Shown here: piece after piece, positions 44,003 to 53,790 of the stretch
Layout: each line of letters starts with the position of its first letter
How positions within the stretch are numbered: position 1 is the stretch's first letter
Assembly: GCF_050589605.1 (NCBI RefSeq)
Contig: NZ_JBNGOO010000001.1
DNA length: 64,000 bases
From: Granulosicoccus sp947495035
GTDB taxonomy: Bacteria; Pseudomonadota; Gammaproteobacteria; Granulosicoccales; Granulosicoccaceae
Strand: one strand, 5' to 3'
Notes under the pieces: model-generated
The model's input: the letters and a program-made list of their open reading frames with translations, nothing else
The model's database searches: none
Told to the model about the DNA's origin: nothing
Translations under genes and position numbers: made by a program

Positions 44003-45232
44003 ATGAATACAGTATCAGAGCCGAAAGAGGGCCTCATGACAGACCAGTTCCCTGACGAAAAAGGGCATTTCGGAGTCTACGGTGGCAGTTTCATCGCGGA
44101 AACGCTGATGGATCCTGTCAGGGAACTGCAGGAAGCCTATGAGCGATATCGTCTGGACAACGAATTCATTGCAGAATTCGAATGGGAGCTGAAGAACTTC
44201 GTTGGCCGGCCCAATCCGCTCTACCATGCCCGTCGCTGGTCCGACGAACTCGGTGGTGCGCAGATCTGGCTCAAGCGTGAAGATCTGAACCACACGGGTG
44301 CTCACAAGATCAACAACACGGTTGGCCAGGCCCTGCTGGCACGACGAATGGGCAAGAAGCGCATCATTGCCGAGACCGGCGCAGGTCAGCACGGCGTTGC
44401 AACTGCTACCGTCTGCGCCCGCTGGGGGATGGAATGTGTGGTCTACATGGGTGAAGAGGACATCGTGCGGCAGGCACCGAATGTCTTTCGCATGAAGTTG
44501 CTCGGCGCCAGGGTCGTTCCGGTCACCTCCGGTTCGAAAACGCTCAAGGATGCCCTGAACGAGGCCATGCGCGACTGGGTCAGCAACATTGACGATACCT
44601 TCTACATCATCGGAACAGCCGCCGGTCCGCATCCGTATCCGACCATGGTGCGCGACTTCAACAGTGTCATCGGCAAGGAAATCAAGGAACAGTCACTGGA
44701 ACACACGGGGCGTCTGCCGGATACCGTCATTGCCTGTGTCGGTGGGGGTTCCAATGCCATTGGCGCGTTTCATCCCTTTCTGCAAGACGAGGGCGTGGAA
44801 CTGATCGGGGTCGAAGCCGGTGGCGATGGCCTGGAAACCGGACGTCATGCCGCGCCGCTGAGTACCGGCAGGCCCGGTGTGCTGCATGGCAATCGTACTT
44901 ACCTGATGGAGGACGAGGCCGGCCAGATCATCGAAACTCACAGTGTGTCTGCCGGACTGGACTATCCGGGCGTCGGGCCCGAGCACGCCTGGCTCAAGGA
45001 TATCGGACGGGTGCAATATGTCGCGGCTACCGATAGCGAGGCGCTCGATGCAACTCACAAGTTGTGTCGAATCGAGGGTATCATTCCTGCCCTTGAATCA
45101 GCGCATGCACTGGCCCATGCGGTCAAGCTGGCGCCGACGCTGAGCAAGGACAAGAACATTGTCGTCAACCTCTCGGGACGCGGTGACAAGGACATCAACA
45201 CGCTGGCCGAAAAAGAAGGGATTACCCTGTGA
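44003..45232 (+). CDS. trpB: Tryptophan synthase beta chain
   Basis: 409 residues from ATG 44003 (aagga ribosome-binding site); ATG 44036 is an alternative giving 398. PLP lysine in HTGAHKINNT (Lys102 here), phosphate loop CVGGGSNAIG and the ETGAGQHGVATA loop are intact. It condenses indole with serine to give tryptophan. It overlaps trpA by 4 nt (GTGA). Confidence 0.98.
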   Translation: MNTVSEPKEGLMTDQFPDEKGHFGVYGGSFIAETLMDPVRELQEAYERYRLDNEFIAEFEWELKNFVGRPNPLYHARRWSDELGGAQIWLKREDLNHTGAHKINNTVGQALLARRMGKKRIIAETGAGQHGVATATVCARWGMECVVYMGEEDIVRQAPNVFRMKLLGARVVPVTSGSKTLKDALNEAMRDWVSNIDDTFYIIGTAAGPHPYPTMVRDFNSVIGKEIKEQSLEHTGRLPDTVIACVGGGSNAIGAFHPFLQDEGVELIGVEAGGDGLETGRHAAPLSTGRPGVLHGNRTYLMEDEAGQIIETHSVSAGLDYPGVGPEHAWLKDIGRVQYVAATDSEALDATHKLCRIEGIIPALESAHALAHAVKLAPTLSKDKNIVVNLSGRGDKDINTLAEKEGITL

Positions 45233-46044
45233 CACGAATTGCCACACGATTCTCAGAGGCATCCGGCCGCAAGTTGCTGGTGCCCTATATAACGGCCGGT
45301 GACCCGGATCTGGAAACCACGCTTGCATTGATGCATACCCTGGTCAAGGCCGGTGCCGATGTCATCGAACTGGGTGTGCCGTTCTCCGATCCGATGGCGG
45401 ATGGTCCGGTCATTCAGGCAGCCTGTGAGCGCGCCCTGAAGAACAAGGTATCACTGGTGCAGGTCATGGAGACTGTCAAGCGTTTCCGCGAGACCGATCA
45501 GGACACGGCGGTGGTGCTGATGGGCTACATGAACCCGGTCGAACGACTGGGCTATGCGCGGTTTGCCGAACTGGCAGCCGAGTCCGGAGTCGATGGTGTA
45601 TTGACCGTGGACATGCCGCCGGAAGAGGCCGGGGACCTGGTTGCAGAGTTGCGCAAGCACGATCTGGACAGCATCTTTCTGCTGTCACCGACCACGCCTG
45701 ATGCGCGCATCGAGCGGGTCAGCGAGATGGCCAGTGGTTACATCTATTATGTGTCGCTCAAGGGCGTGACCGGGGCGGCGAACCTGGATACGGCGGAAGT
45801 CGCTGGCAAGGTGGCGCATATCCAGTCCCTGACGGGTACCCCGGTGGCCGTCGGCTTCGGTATCCGTGATGCCGACTCGGCAGCAGCCGTGTCGGAAACG
45901 GCCGATGCGGTCGTCGTCGGCAGTGTACTGGTGGCGCTGGTGGGTGAGCACGGTGCACAGCCCGATGTCCTGCATTCCAAACTCTTCGATATCGTCAATG
46001 GCATGCGTCAGGCCATGGACGCAAAAGCCGGAGCTGCTGCATGA
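45229..46044 (+). CDS. trpA: Tryptophan synthase alpha chain
   Basis: 271 residues from a GTG start overlapping trpB. ELGVPFSDPMADGPVIQ holds the catalytic Glu and Asp, and PVAVGFGIRD the phosphate site. It cleaves indole-3-glycerol phosphate to indole, which is channelled to TrpB. A 4-nt ATGA overlap joins it to accD. Confidence 0.98.
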   Translation: MTRIATRFSEASGRKLLVPYITAGDPDLETTLALMHTLVKAGADVIELGVPFSDPMADGPVIQAACERALKNKVSLVQVMETVKRFRETDQDTAVVLMGYMNPVERLGYARFAELAAESGVDGVLTVDMPPEEAGDLVAELRKHDLDSIFLLSPTTPDARIERVSEMASGYIYYVSLKGVTGAANLDTAEVAGKVAHIQSLTGTPVAVGFGIRDADSAAAVSETADAVVVGSVLVALVGEHGAQPDVLHSKLFDIVNGMRQAMDAKAGAAA

Positions 46045-47045
46045 GTACCGATGACAAGCCGGACATCGAGCCGGATAACACGAGTGACAAGGAAGAGGTG
46101 AAGGAGCAGAAGGAAGCGCCCAAGCGTCCCTTCCTGACTTCCATCCGGCCCATGAGCTGGTTCGAGCGAATGATTCCGGCAAGAATCGGCACGCGCAACG
46201 AAGACAAGGGCGCGGTTCCGGAAGGCCTGTGGGTGAAGTGCGACAACTGTTCGAATGTGCTCTACCACGCCGAACTGGAACGGGCTCAGGATGTGTGCAT
46301 CAAGTGCGGGCACCATATGCTGATCGCGGCTCGCAAACGCATCGAACGACTGCTCGATCAAGGCACCAATGAGGAGATCGGTGCATCGGTGGAGCCTGTT
46401 GACATGCTCAAGTTCAAGGACTCCAAGCGCTACAAGGATCGCCTGACTCAGGCAGCCAAGGACTCTGGTGAAAAGGATGCGCTGGTCGTCATGGAGGGCA
46501 AGCTCAAGGGCATGCCGGTGGTGGTAGCGGTATTCGACTTCAATTTCATGGCAGGCTCCATGGGCTCGGTAGTAGGGGAGCGCTTCAGTCGAGGCTGTGA
46601 TCGTGCCCTGGAACGCGGTATCCCCTTCATCTGCTTCAGTGCCAGTGGTGGCGCCCGTATGCAGGAAGCGCTGTTCTCATTGATGCAGATGGGCAAGACC
46701 AGCGCGCAACTGCGACGCCTGGCCGATCGCGGACTGCCGTATATCTCGGTTCTGACCGATCCGACCATGGGTGGTGTCTCGGCGTCGCTGGCCATGCTGG
46801 GCGATATCATCATTGCCGAGCCGGGCGCTCGTATCGGTTTCGCCGGACGCCGGGTCATCGAGCAGACAGTGCGTGAAAAACTGCCTGAAGGTTTTCAGAG
46901 CAGTGAGTTCCTGCTCGAGCACGGTGCCATCGACATGATCTGCGACCGTCGTGACATGCGTGACACCCTCGCCAGATTGCTGGCCAAGCTCAGTGACAAA
47001 CCTGTCCTGAAATTCGATGATCCGCACGTTGTCACACCCGCCTGA
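46041..47045 (+). CDS. accD: Acetyl-CoA carboxylase carboxyltransferase beta subunit
   Basis: 334 residues. A four-cysteine zinc ribbon (WVKCDNCSNVLY...VCIKCGHHM, near residues 65-90) precedes the crotonase-fold carboxyltransferase domain (GEFSRG-like VGERFSRGCDRAL, FSASGGARMQEAL). With AccA it transfers CO2 to acetyl-CoA for fatty acid synthesis. The N-terminus has an extra charged segment (about residues 1-30, Asp/Lys/Glu-rich). Confidence 0.97.
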   Translation: MSTDDKPDIEPDNTSDKEEVKEQKEAPKRPFLTSIRPMSWFERMIPARIGTRNEDKGAVPEGLWVKCDNCSNVLYHAELERAQDVCIKCGHHMLIAARKRIERLLDQGTNEEIGASVEPVDMLKFKDSKRYKDRLTQAAKDSGEKDALVVMEGKLKGMPVVVAVFDFNFMAGSMGSVVGERFSRGCDRALERGIPFICFSASGGARMQEALFSLMQMGKTSAQLRRLADRGLPYISVLTDPTMGGVSASLAMLGDIIIAEPGARIGFAGRRVIEQTVREKLPEGFQSSEFLLEHGAIDMICDRRDMRDTLARLLAKLSDKPVLKFDDPHVVTPA

Positions 47046-48291
47046 CGTTCCAGGGACAGCCGCGCCACTGGCGCAATGGCTGAGCTGGCTGGAGACCATC
47101 CACCCCGTGGCGATCGACATGGGGCTGGATCGAGTCAGTCGTGTGGCAGACCGGCTGCAACTGCGCCCGGTAGATTGCCCCGTGGTGCTGGTGGGTGGAA
47201 CCAATGGCAAGGGGTCGACGGTAGCGATGCTGTCCGCCATCTATGGTGCTGCCGGGTATCGCGTCGGCGCCTACACTTCACCCCACATCGACGACTTTCG
47301 AGAACGTATCCGCATCAACGGCGAGATGGCGTCTGCTCGCGATGTCGTCGATGCGCTGGCCTTTGTCGAAGCCGGTCGCCCCCCTGAAACGCTGACGTAT
47401 TTCGAGTACACCACGCTGGCAGCCATGCAGATCTTCAGACAGGCGCAGTGTGATGTCTGTCTGCTGGAAGTGGGGCTTGGCGGTCGACTGGACGCCACCA
47501 ATCTGTGGGACGCCGATTGCGCCGTGGTGACCAGCATCGCGCTGGATCATGAGGAGTTTTTGGGGTCTGATATCAGCGTCATTGCCACGGAAAAGGCAGC
47601 CATAGGCCGAACCGGCAGAACCCTGGTGGTGGGCGAGCCTGATCCTCCAGCCTCCCTGTCGTCATTTGCCAACCGTGAAGGGATTCGACTGGAGCAGGTC
47701 GGTGATCTGCCCTCCAGTGCACTGCCGCTGACCAATCTGCAGGGCGAGCACCAGCGCCGCAATGCAGCCTGTGCCGCTGCCGTGGTGACTCAGCTGGACG
47801 AGCGCCTGCCGGTGTCGGCCGAGACCCTGCGCACGGCACTCCTGAAGGTCGGTATCCCGGCGCGATTCGAACAAGGACATTGTGACGGTGTCAGTGTCGT
47901 CATGGATGTGGCACACAACCCGGCAGGGGCAGAAGCCTTGTGCCGAACCTGGCAGCAGGTGTTTGCAGGGCAGCGGGCAGAAGTCGTTTTCGCGGCGCTG
48001 GCAGACAAGGATCTTGCTGGTATTGTCGCAGCGCTTGAGCCCGTGGTCGCGCACTGGCATTGCGTGCAACTCGACGTCGCCCGGGCCATGCCCCTGGAAC
48101 AGCTGGCGCAGTCCGTACAGGAAGCCAGCGAGCATCCGCTGAGTCAGCACGCGAGTGTGGCTGATGCCTGGCAGACAGCCAGCGCTGCGGCCCGGAAGAA
48201 TGGCACGGCTGTACTGGTCGCCGGTTCCTTCCACACGATAGCCAGTGTGCACGAGGTTCTGGATCCGGATCAGGTGTCCGGTCGTGAATGA
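47017..48291 (+). CDS. folC: Folylpolyglutamate / dihydrofolate synthase
   Basis: 424 residues, overlapping the accD 3' end by 29 nt in a different frame. The P-loop VGGTNGKGST (residues 59-68) and VGLGGRLDATN and VMDVAHNPAGAEAL mark a Mur-ligase-like FolC. It adds glutamate to dihydropteroate and to folates. It continues the accD-folC-dedD-cvpA-purF arrangement of E. coli and Pseudomonas. Confidence 0.96.
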   Translation: MIRTLSHPPDVPGTAAPLAQWLSWLETIHPVAIDMGLDRVSRVADRLQLRPVDCPVVLVGGTNGKGSTVAMLSAIYGAAGYRVGAYTSPHIDDFRERIRINGEMASARDVVDALAFVEAGRPPETLTYFEYTTLAAMQIFRQAQCDVCLLEVGLGGRLDATNLWDADCAVVTSIALDHEEFLGSDISVIATEKAAIGRTGRTLVVGEPDPPASLSSFANREGIRLEQVGDLPSSALPLTNLQGEHQRRNAACAAAVVTQLDERLPVSAETLRTALLKVGIPARFEQGHCDGVSVVMDVAHNPAGAEALCRTWQQVFAGQRAEVVFAALADKDLAGIVAALEPVVAHWHCVQLDVARAMPLEQLAQSVQEASEHPLSQHASVADAWQTASAAARKNGTAVLVAGSFHTIASVHEVLDPDQVSGRE

Positions 48292-48304
48292 TTCTTGCTA
48301 GTCA

Positions 48305-48916
48305 GTGGCGGTGAGCTCCCTGGACAATCAGGAACGTGGCAATTTGCGGCAGCGCCTCTGGGGTGCTGCCGTTTTCATTGCGGCCATGGTCATCGTCCTG
48401 CCATTGCTGCTGGACGGTGCCGGCAGCGAAAGTCAGTTTCGTCGAGTGGAAAAACTGCGGCAGGAGCCTCCGAGCATTGTCGATGCCGATGGCAAGCGCA
48501 CCACGCAGACCATTCCGGAGATGCAACCGCTCGGCCCCGATGGTGCATCGCTGCTCGATCCCGAGGATGTCGTATCCCGGTTTCGTCCCGACATACGTGT
48601 GGGAGAGGACGACCCACCCGATTACATGAAGGCCGAGCAGGAAGTGCGGGAGGCGCTTGAACAGACACGCAACAAGGCACCTCTGACCGCCTGGGTCGTG
48701 CAGGCAGGCAGCTTCAACGATCAGGCGAATGCGGTGGCCGTGCGTGACCAGTTGCGTCGTGGTGGTTTTGCCTCCTTCGTACGGGATCGTGAATCGGTCT
48801 CGGAACCGTTCCGGGTGCTTGTCGGACCGATGATCAGTGAAGAGAGCGCCGACACGGCACGGCAACGGGTGATCGAACTCCTCGGTGTCGAGGCACTTGT
48901 CATGACCTATCCGTGA
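48305..48916 (+). CDS. dedD: SPOR-domain membrane protein (DedD-like)
   Basis: 203 residues from a GTG start. One membrane helix (about 17-37, AAVFIAAMVIVLPLLLDGA) is followed by a charged linker and a C-terminal SPOR domain (about 120-203, WVVQAGSFNDQANAVAVRDQLR). SPOR domains bind denuded glycan at the division septum; DedD supports cell division in E. coli. Its place between folC and cvpA matches the conserved neighbourhood. Confidence 0.92.
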   Translation: MAVSSLDNQERGNLRQRLWGAAVFIAAMVIVLPLLLDGAGSESQFRRVEKLRQEPPSIVDADGKRTTQTIPEMQPLGPDGASLLDPEDVVSRFRPDIRVGEDDPPDYMKAEQEVREALEQTRNKAPLTAWVVQAGSFNDQANAVAVRDQLRRGGFASFVRDRESVSEPFRVLVGPMISEESADTARQRVIELLGVEALVMTYP

Positions 48917-49073
48917 TGGGGCGTTTCCGGCTACTGCTGCCGCGTCCTGTCCGAAGGCCCCGCTGATCCTGTGGAATTCGTGAATCCCTCGGCACAGACC
49001 TGCATCCCTTCTACACGCTGTGTTTTGTTACCATTCGCGCGTATATATCCCAGCCTGCAGGCGGAATACCCCC

Positions 49074-49583
49074 GTGTCTGAAGTCGATGTTGTCATTCTG
49101 GCTCTCCTGGCCATTGCCGCGGTGGTCGGAGCCCTTCGCGGTTTTCTGCGCGAAGCCATGAGCCTGCTCGTCTGGCTGGCCGCGATTCTGCTCACGCTGG
49201 TATACACCAGCCGTTTTGCCGGTATCCTGCCCATCGAGAAAGTGGGCAGCGGCCAGACACGGGCGAGCATCAGTGCCCTGGTGCTGTTTGCAGGTACACT
49301 GATGGTGGGCAATTTCATCAACTGGGTGGTGGGTCGCGCGACCAGACGCAAGGCCATCGCCCCGCCTGATCGCATCATCGGCGCTGTGTTCGCCTTTGCC
49401 AGGGCCCTGGTGATGATGACCTTGCTGGTGCTGATGGCCAATGCGGTACCCGATTTGCGCGAGGAAACATGGTGGCGCGAATCCCGGACGCTGCCGATGT
49501 TCCAGCAAATGGCCCAGTTCATACATGCACGTCTGCCGGACGGTACCTGGCAGTATTTCGATTTTCCTCTGACCGGTAACTGA
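49074..49583 (+). CDS. cvpA: CvpA family membrane protein
   Basis: 169 residues from GTG 49074 (SEVDVVILALL); the frame is open 18 codons upstream without family features. Four hydrophobic helices and the motif GALRGFLREAMSLLVWLAA fit CvpA, an inner-membrane protein needed for colicin V production in E. coli and linked to envelope function. It lies 4 bp before purF, with which it is normally cotranscribed. Confidence 0.92.
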   Translation: MSEVDVVILALLAIAAVVGALRGFLREAMSLLVWLAAILLTLVYTSRFAGILPIEKVGSGQTRASISALVLFAGTLMVGNFINWVVGRATRRKAIAPPDRIIGAVFAFARALVMMTLLVLMANAVPDLREETWWRESRTLPMFQQMAQFIHARLPDGTWQYFDFPLTGN

Positions 49584-49587
49584 TCAC

Positions 49588-51087
49588 ATGTGCGGCATCA
49601 TTGGTATCGTTGGACAAGAACCCGTCAGCCCGCGTCTGTATGACGGTCTGACACTGCTTCAGCACCGGGGCCAGGATGCGGCCGGCATCGCCACCTGTCA
49701 CGACGGCAGGCTGGTACTGCGACGAGGAGGCGGCCTGGTACGTGATGTGTTCAGCGCCAGTGACATCCAGCGACTGGAAGGGCGCATGGGAATCGCCCAT
49801 GTTCGCTATCCGACAGCCGGAACCTCCGGGCAGGCGGAGTCCCAACCCTTCTACGTCAATTCTCCCTATGGCATCGTCATGGGGCACAACGGCAATCTGA
49901 CCAACTCGGAAGTGCTGCAACGTGAATTGTTCGAATCGGATCTGCGTCACATCAATACGCGTTCCGACAGTGAAGTCTTGCTCAATGTGTTTGCCCATGA
50001 ACTGCAGGATCTCAATCCCAGCACCCACCTGACTGCCGACATGATCTTCTCCACGGTGGCAGCCGTGCATCGCCGCTGCAAGGGCGCCTACGCGGTCATC
50101 GGCATGATCGTCGGGCGGGGTGTGTTTGCGTTCCGGGATCCACTGGGCATTCGACCGGCGGTCATCGGTCATCGTGAAAGCGCCACCGGCACCGAGTACT
50201 GCATAGCCTCGGAAAGTGTGGCCCTGCAGGGTCTGGGATTCACGCTGTTGCGCGATATCGCCCCGGGGGAGGCGGTGTATATCGACATGGAAGGCAATCT
50301 GCATAGCGAGCAGTGTGCGCAAAGCCCGGCGCTGTCGCCCTGCATTTTCGAATATGTCTACCTGGCCCGACCCGACAGCATCATCGACAACATCTCGGTG
50401 TACAAGTCACGACTGCGCATGGGCGAGACTCTGGCGCGACGCATTCTGCAGGAGCGTCCCGATCACGACATCGATGTGGTCATTCCGATACCCGATACCA
50501 GTCGTACCTCGGCGCTGGAAGTTGCCGTGAATCTGGGCGTGAAATACCGCGAAGGGTTCATCAAGAATCGTTATATCGGTCGTACCTTCATCATGCCGGG
50601 CCAGCAGCTGCGCAAGAAATCCGTACGGCAGAAGCTCAGCCCCATCGATCTGGAATTCAATGGCAAGAACGTGCTGCTGGTGGATGACTCGATCGTGCGA
50701 GGCACGACATCAGGCCAGATCGTGCAGATGGCTCGTGATGCGGGCGCCAACAAGGTCTACATGGCCTCGGCAGCCCCTCCCGTGCGCTACCCGAATGTCT
50801 ATGGCATCGACATGCCGGCAGCCGAAGAGCTGATAGCCCATGAGCGCACGTCCGAGGAAATCGAGAAAGTCATCGGCGCCGACTGGCTGGTGTATCAGGA
50901 GCTCGAGGATCTGATCGAGGCGGTGCGCTATGACAAGCATCCGATCGAACATTTCGAGACCAGCTGCTTCTCGGGCGATTACATCACCGGTGATGTGGAC
51001 AGGGAATACCTGGAGTCGCTGGAGAAACAGCGCTCCGACAATGCCAAGCGTCTGCAGAACCCGGCTGATGACCTGATGGTGCTCTGA
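49588..51087 (+). CDS. purF: Amidophosphoribosyltransferase
   Basis: 499 residues. Cys2 (MCGIIGIVG) is the glutaminase nucleophile after removal of Met. The PRPP-binding loop VLLVDDSIVRGTTSGQ lies near residue 365. It makes phosphoribosylamine, the first committed step of purine synthesis. Convergent with the HD-GYP gene, with only 7 bp between stops. Confidence 0.98.
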   Translation: MCGIIGIVGQEPVSPRLYDGLTLLQHRGQDAAGIATCHDGRLVLRRGGGLVRDVFSASDIQRLEGRMGIAHVRYPTAGTSGQAESQPFYVNSPYGIVMGHNGNLTNSEVLQRELFESDLRHINTRSDSEVLLNVFAHELQDLNPSTHLTADMIFSTVAAVHRRCKGAYAVIGMIVGRGVFAFRDPLGIRPAVIGHRESATGTEYCIASESVALQGLGFTLLRDIAPGEAVYIDMEGNLHSEQCAQSPALSPCIFEYVYLARPDSIIDNISVYKSRLRMGETLARRILQERPDHDIDVVIPIPDTSRTSALEVAVNLGVKYREGFIKNRYIGRTFIMPGQQLRKKSVRQKLSPIDLEFNGKNVLLVDDSIVRGTTSGQIVQMARDAGANKVYMASAAPPVRYPNVYGIDMPAAEELIAHERTSEEIEKVIGADWLVYQELEDLIEAVRYDKHPIEHFETSCFSGDYITGDVDREYLESLEKQRSDNAKRLQNPADDLMVL

Positions 51088-51094
51088 ACGGCAC

Positions 51095-52399
51095 TCAACC
51101 CATGCGCAGACCGGCGCGCTGAAAGTCACCGACATCGATGCCATAGGCACCATCGCTGTGGGTCGTCTTGATCTGGTAGATATTACCTTCGTTGTCGGTA
51201 TCCATCTGTGACAGGTCGACGATACGCTGCGCTGTCGGTTCGCCGGCGGCATCCAGAATCATGATGACGCGTGGTCGGAGCTTGTCGCTGGTATTGGACA
51301 GAACGATACCCACTTCCCGATTGATCATCTCGACGATGCTGCCCGGCGGGAAGATACCGACCGAATCGATGAAACGGATCACCAGGTCTTCATCGAACTG
51401 CTTGCCACGCTGGGCATACAGTTCCTGAATGGCGTCCGAGGGTGAGAACGCAGCCCGATAGGGCTGGTTGATGGTCATCGTGTCATAGGCTTCGGCAATG
51501 GCCACGATCCGGGCGTACATGGGAATGCTGTCGTCCGGCAGACGCCGCGGATAACCCTGACCGTCCGGGCGCTCATGGTGCGAGTGGGCCACATCGGCTG
51601 CCCCGGACATCACGCTCTTGGTCGAGAGCAGAATGTCGCGACCGTAGCGAGTGTGCTTCTGCATTTCGGCCATTTCCGCCTCGTCGAGGGGGCCAGGCTT
51701 GTTCAACACCTCTTCGGATACGCTGGTCTTGCCGACATCGTGCAGCATGCCGCAGACGCCGACGTCTTCCAGTTCACGGTTGTTCATGTTCATCGACTTG
51801 GCGATGATGATGCTCAGCGCAGCCACGTTCAGTGAATGCTGGGCGGTGGCGGCATGCTTGGCCTGGATGCGAGTCAGCCAGACAGAGGCATCGGGGTTTC
51901 GCAGGATGCTGTCCACGCAGCCATTGACCGCCTGCTTGACCTTGGTTCCGTCCACTTCAGCGCCCAGACGGATCTCTTCGAACAGGTTGGTAATGGCCTT
52001 GCTGGCCAGCGAGTGCACTTCGGTGGCTGCATCCAGTTCGTCCTCGACCTGAATTTCCTTGTCCAGAATGGAACCCACGCCCGGGCCGCTCATGCCGGTA
52101 GCAGGCGGTGCACTCTGCAGACTGAATTCGTCGTAGTCCACCCAGACGAACTTGCACTCCTTCTGCACTGCCAGTACGTCGGCTGGGGACTTCAGTTCCA
52201 GACCCTGGAACATGAAGCTGGATTCTTCCCAGGGTTTGTCCAGCTCGACCACGAACATGCCGACACGCAGATCCTTGACGTCGATCTTTTCATGGTGCTT
52301 GCGAGTGCGTTGTGTGCGCTCGCGCACAGGTTGAGCGGGCCGTCGTCGACGTCTCTCCGGTTCCTTTTCCTCGCTTTTGAAGAATCTAGTGAACAGCAT
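51095..52399 (-). CDS. HD-GYP domain protein (putative cyclic-di-GMP phosphodiesterase)
   Basis: 434 residues from ATG 52399 (MLFTRFFK); 23 upstream codons are open but unlikely. A basic Arg-rich N-terminus (about 10-35) precedes a DUF3391 domain (KIDVKDLRVGMFVVELDKPW). The HD-GYP domain has GMLHDVGK, KHTRYGRDIL and HHERPDGQGYP, so the metal-binding and GYP motifs are intact. Such proteins usually hydrolyse cyclic di-GMP and affect motility and biofilm. The Arg-rich start is unusual. Nothing next to it names a partner. Confidence 0.92.
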   Translation of the reverse strand: MLFTRFFKSEEKEPERRRRRPAQPVRERTQRTRKHHEKIDVKDLRVGMFVVELDKPWEESSFMFQGLELKSPADVLAVQKECKFVWVDYDEFSLQSAPPATGMSGPGVGSILDKEIQVEDELDAATEVHSLASKAITNLFEEIRLGAEVDGTKVKQAVNGCVDSILRNPDASVWLTRIQAKHAATAQHSLNVAALSIIIAKSMNMNNRELEDVGVCGMLHDVGKTSVSEEVLNKPGPLDEAEMAEMQKHTRYGRDILLSTKSVMSGAADVAHSHHERPDGQGYPRRLPDDSIPMYARIVAIAEAYDTMTINQPYRAAFSPSDAIQELYAQRGKQFDEDLVIRFIDSVGIFPPGSIVEMINREVGIVLSNTSDKLRPRVIMILDAAGEPTAQRIVDLSQMDTDNEGNIYQIKTTHSDGAYGIDVGDFQRAGLRMG

Positions 52400-52494
52400 T
52401 ATGGTCCGTGACGATGAGCCGCTTGCCAGTAGGGGGACACTTCCAATGTCTATGGTGGTGAGCGGCATGTAACGGAAAGACTTTAACCCACCGT

Positions 52495-53790
52495 TCAGCT
52501 ACTCATGCTGTCCCATTGTTCGGTCAGCAGTTGCCATTGGCCATGCAAGTTCTGCCCCCAGTAGAGGCTCAGATGATACTCACCGGCCTCGCCAAGTCGC
52601 ATGTGCATCACGATTTCGGGCTGTGTCGCCCTGGCATGGCCCGTCTGGCGCGCGACAGGCATGAAACGCGCGGTCTCGCCTCTGCCTGCCCCTGGCAGGG
52701 AAGGATTGTGGAAGATGCTGATGTCACGCTTGTTCACACGACCGAGCAGCACTGGAAGCATCTGTTCGGTCGTGCTGGTCTGTTGCAGGCGTGTCTGCAG
52801 CTGTTCCGGCGAGGCATACAGATCAAGCAATGCGCGTTCATCACCTGCCTGCCAGGCACGCTGGTAGCGTTCGAACAGGGTCTGGAAGTTCATTTGCTCG
52901 CGGTGCCTGGCACTGGCCTCCTGCCACTGGACGTCATGCGTGAGCAGAACGATGGGCTCGGCCGAGGAGATGGCCGATGAGGGAGGCTGGGTCAGCAGAT
53001 TCCTGTCGCCGGACAATCGTCGGTACAGGGCGTTGAAATGATCGTTGGACATGGTGACACAGCCTTCGCTGGAGCGAGGAGAGCGACTGCGCTGTCTGTG
53101 CGGTACGCCATGCAGCCAGATCCCCGAACCGGTTCGGCCAAGATGGCGATCCAGCGCATTCGGGTAGTTCAGCGTCAGGGCACCGGCTCCATACAGATCC
53201 GGCAGTGAGGCATCGGAACGATAGCCCGTTATCCGGTAGACACCCAGAGGTGTTTTGTTGTCACCTTCGAATCGCTTGTCGAAACCGGCCTTGCCACTGC
53301 CGACGTAATGTTGCTGGATCAGGGTCGGAACGCCTGCGTTGACGGCCAGATGATGCATCGAGGAATCGGCCAGATCGACCACCAGCAAGGCGGAGACTGC
53401 CTTGCCCAGCTGTATCACTTCGGTGGGCAGCTTCTCTGGCAGCGGGCCGTGGTCGGGACTGGGTCGATCATGCAGTCTGGCCCGCGCTTCCAGCAGCAGT
53501 TCCTGCAGTGGCGCGTCATGGTGGGCCGCACCGCCTGCGGCAAGTACCTGACGGTGAGCGGCGCTGGCGCCCAGTTCTGCTGCCAGCAGCTGGGCGAGTG
53601 CGGATCGGGGGAATCGTCTGGCGGCCTCTCTGGCCAGCACCCGTGCTTCTGCGATATTGCCATCACTCAGACTCTGCAGCGTGGCGGCCAGCTGTTGATC
53701 CAGTGCTTCGGCGGATTGGGTCAGCAGGTGCGGCGCTGTCCATGCCGGGGTGCACAGGCACAGGCAGGCGAGCAATGGCAGTGACTTCAC
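52495..53790 (-). CDS. L,D-transpeptidase with C-terminal NTF2-like domain
   Basis: 431 residues with a signal peptide (about 1-18). Residues about 70-130 are helical. The YkuD catalytic domain (about 145-285) has the conserved IWLHGVPH and SSEGCVTMSN with nucleophile Cys. A C-terminal SnoaL/NTF2-like domain (about 320-431) ends HLSLYWGQNLHGQWQLL. This composition resembles the Cds6-type L,D-transpeptidases that form 3-3 crosslinks or attach proteins to peptidoglycan. It overlaps the upstream gene by 4 nt, so the two act together. Confidence 0.9.
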   Translation of the reverse strand: MKSLPLLACLCLCTPAWTAPHLLTQSAEALDQQLAATLQSLSDGNIAEARVLAREAARRFPRSALAQLLAAELGASAAHRQVLAAGGAAHHDAPLQELLLEARARLHDRPSPDHGPLPEKLPTEVIQLGKAVSALLVVDLADSSMHHLAVNAGVPTLIQQHYVGSGKAGFDKRFEGDNKTPLGVYRITGYRSDASLPDLYGAGALTLNYPNALDRHLGRTGSGIWLHGVPHRQRSRSPRSSEGCVTMSNDHFNALYRRLSGDRNLLTQPPSSAISSAEPIVLLTHDVQWQEASARHREQMNFQTLFERYQRAWQAGDERALLDLYASPEQLQTRLQQTSTTEQMLPVLLGRVNKRDISIFHNPSLPGAGRGETARFMPVARQTGHARATQPEIVMHMRLGEAGEYHLSLYWGQNLHGQWQLLTEQWDSMSS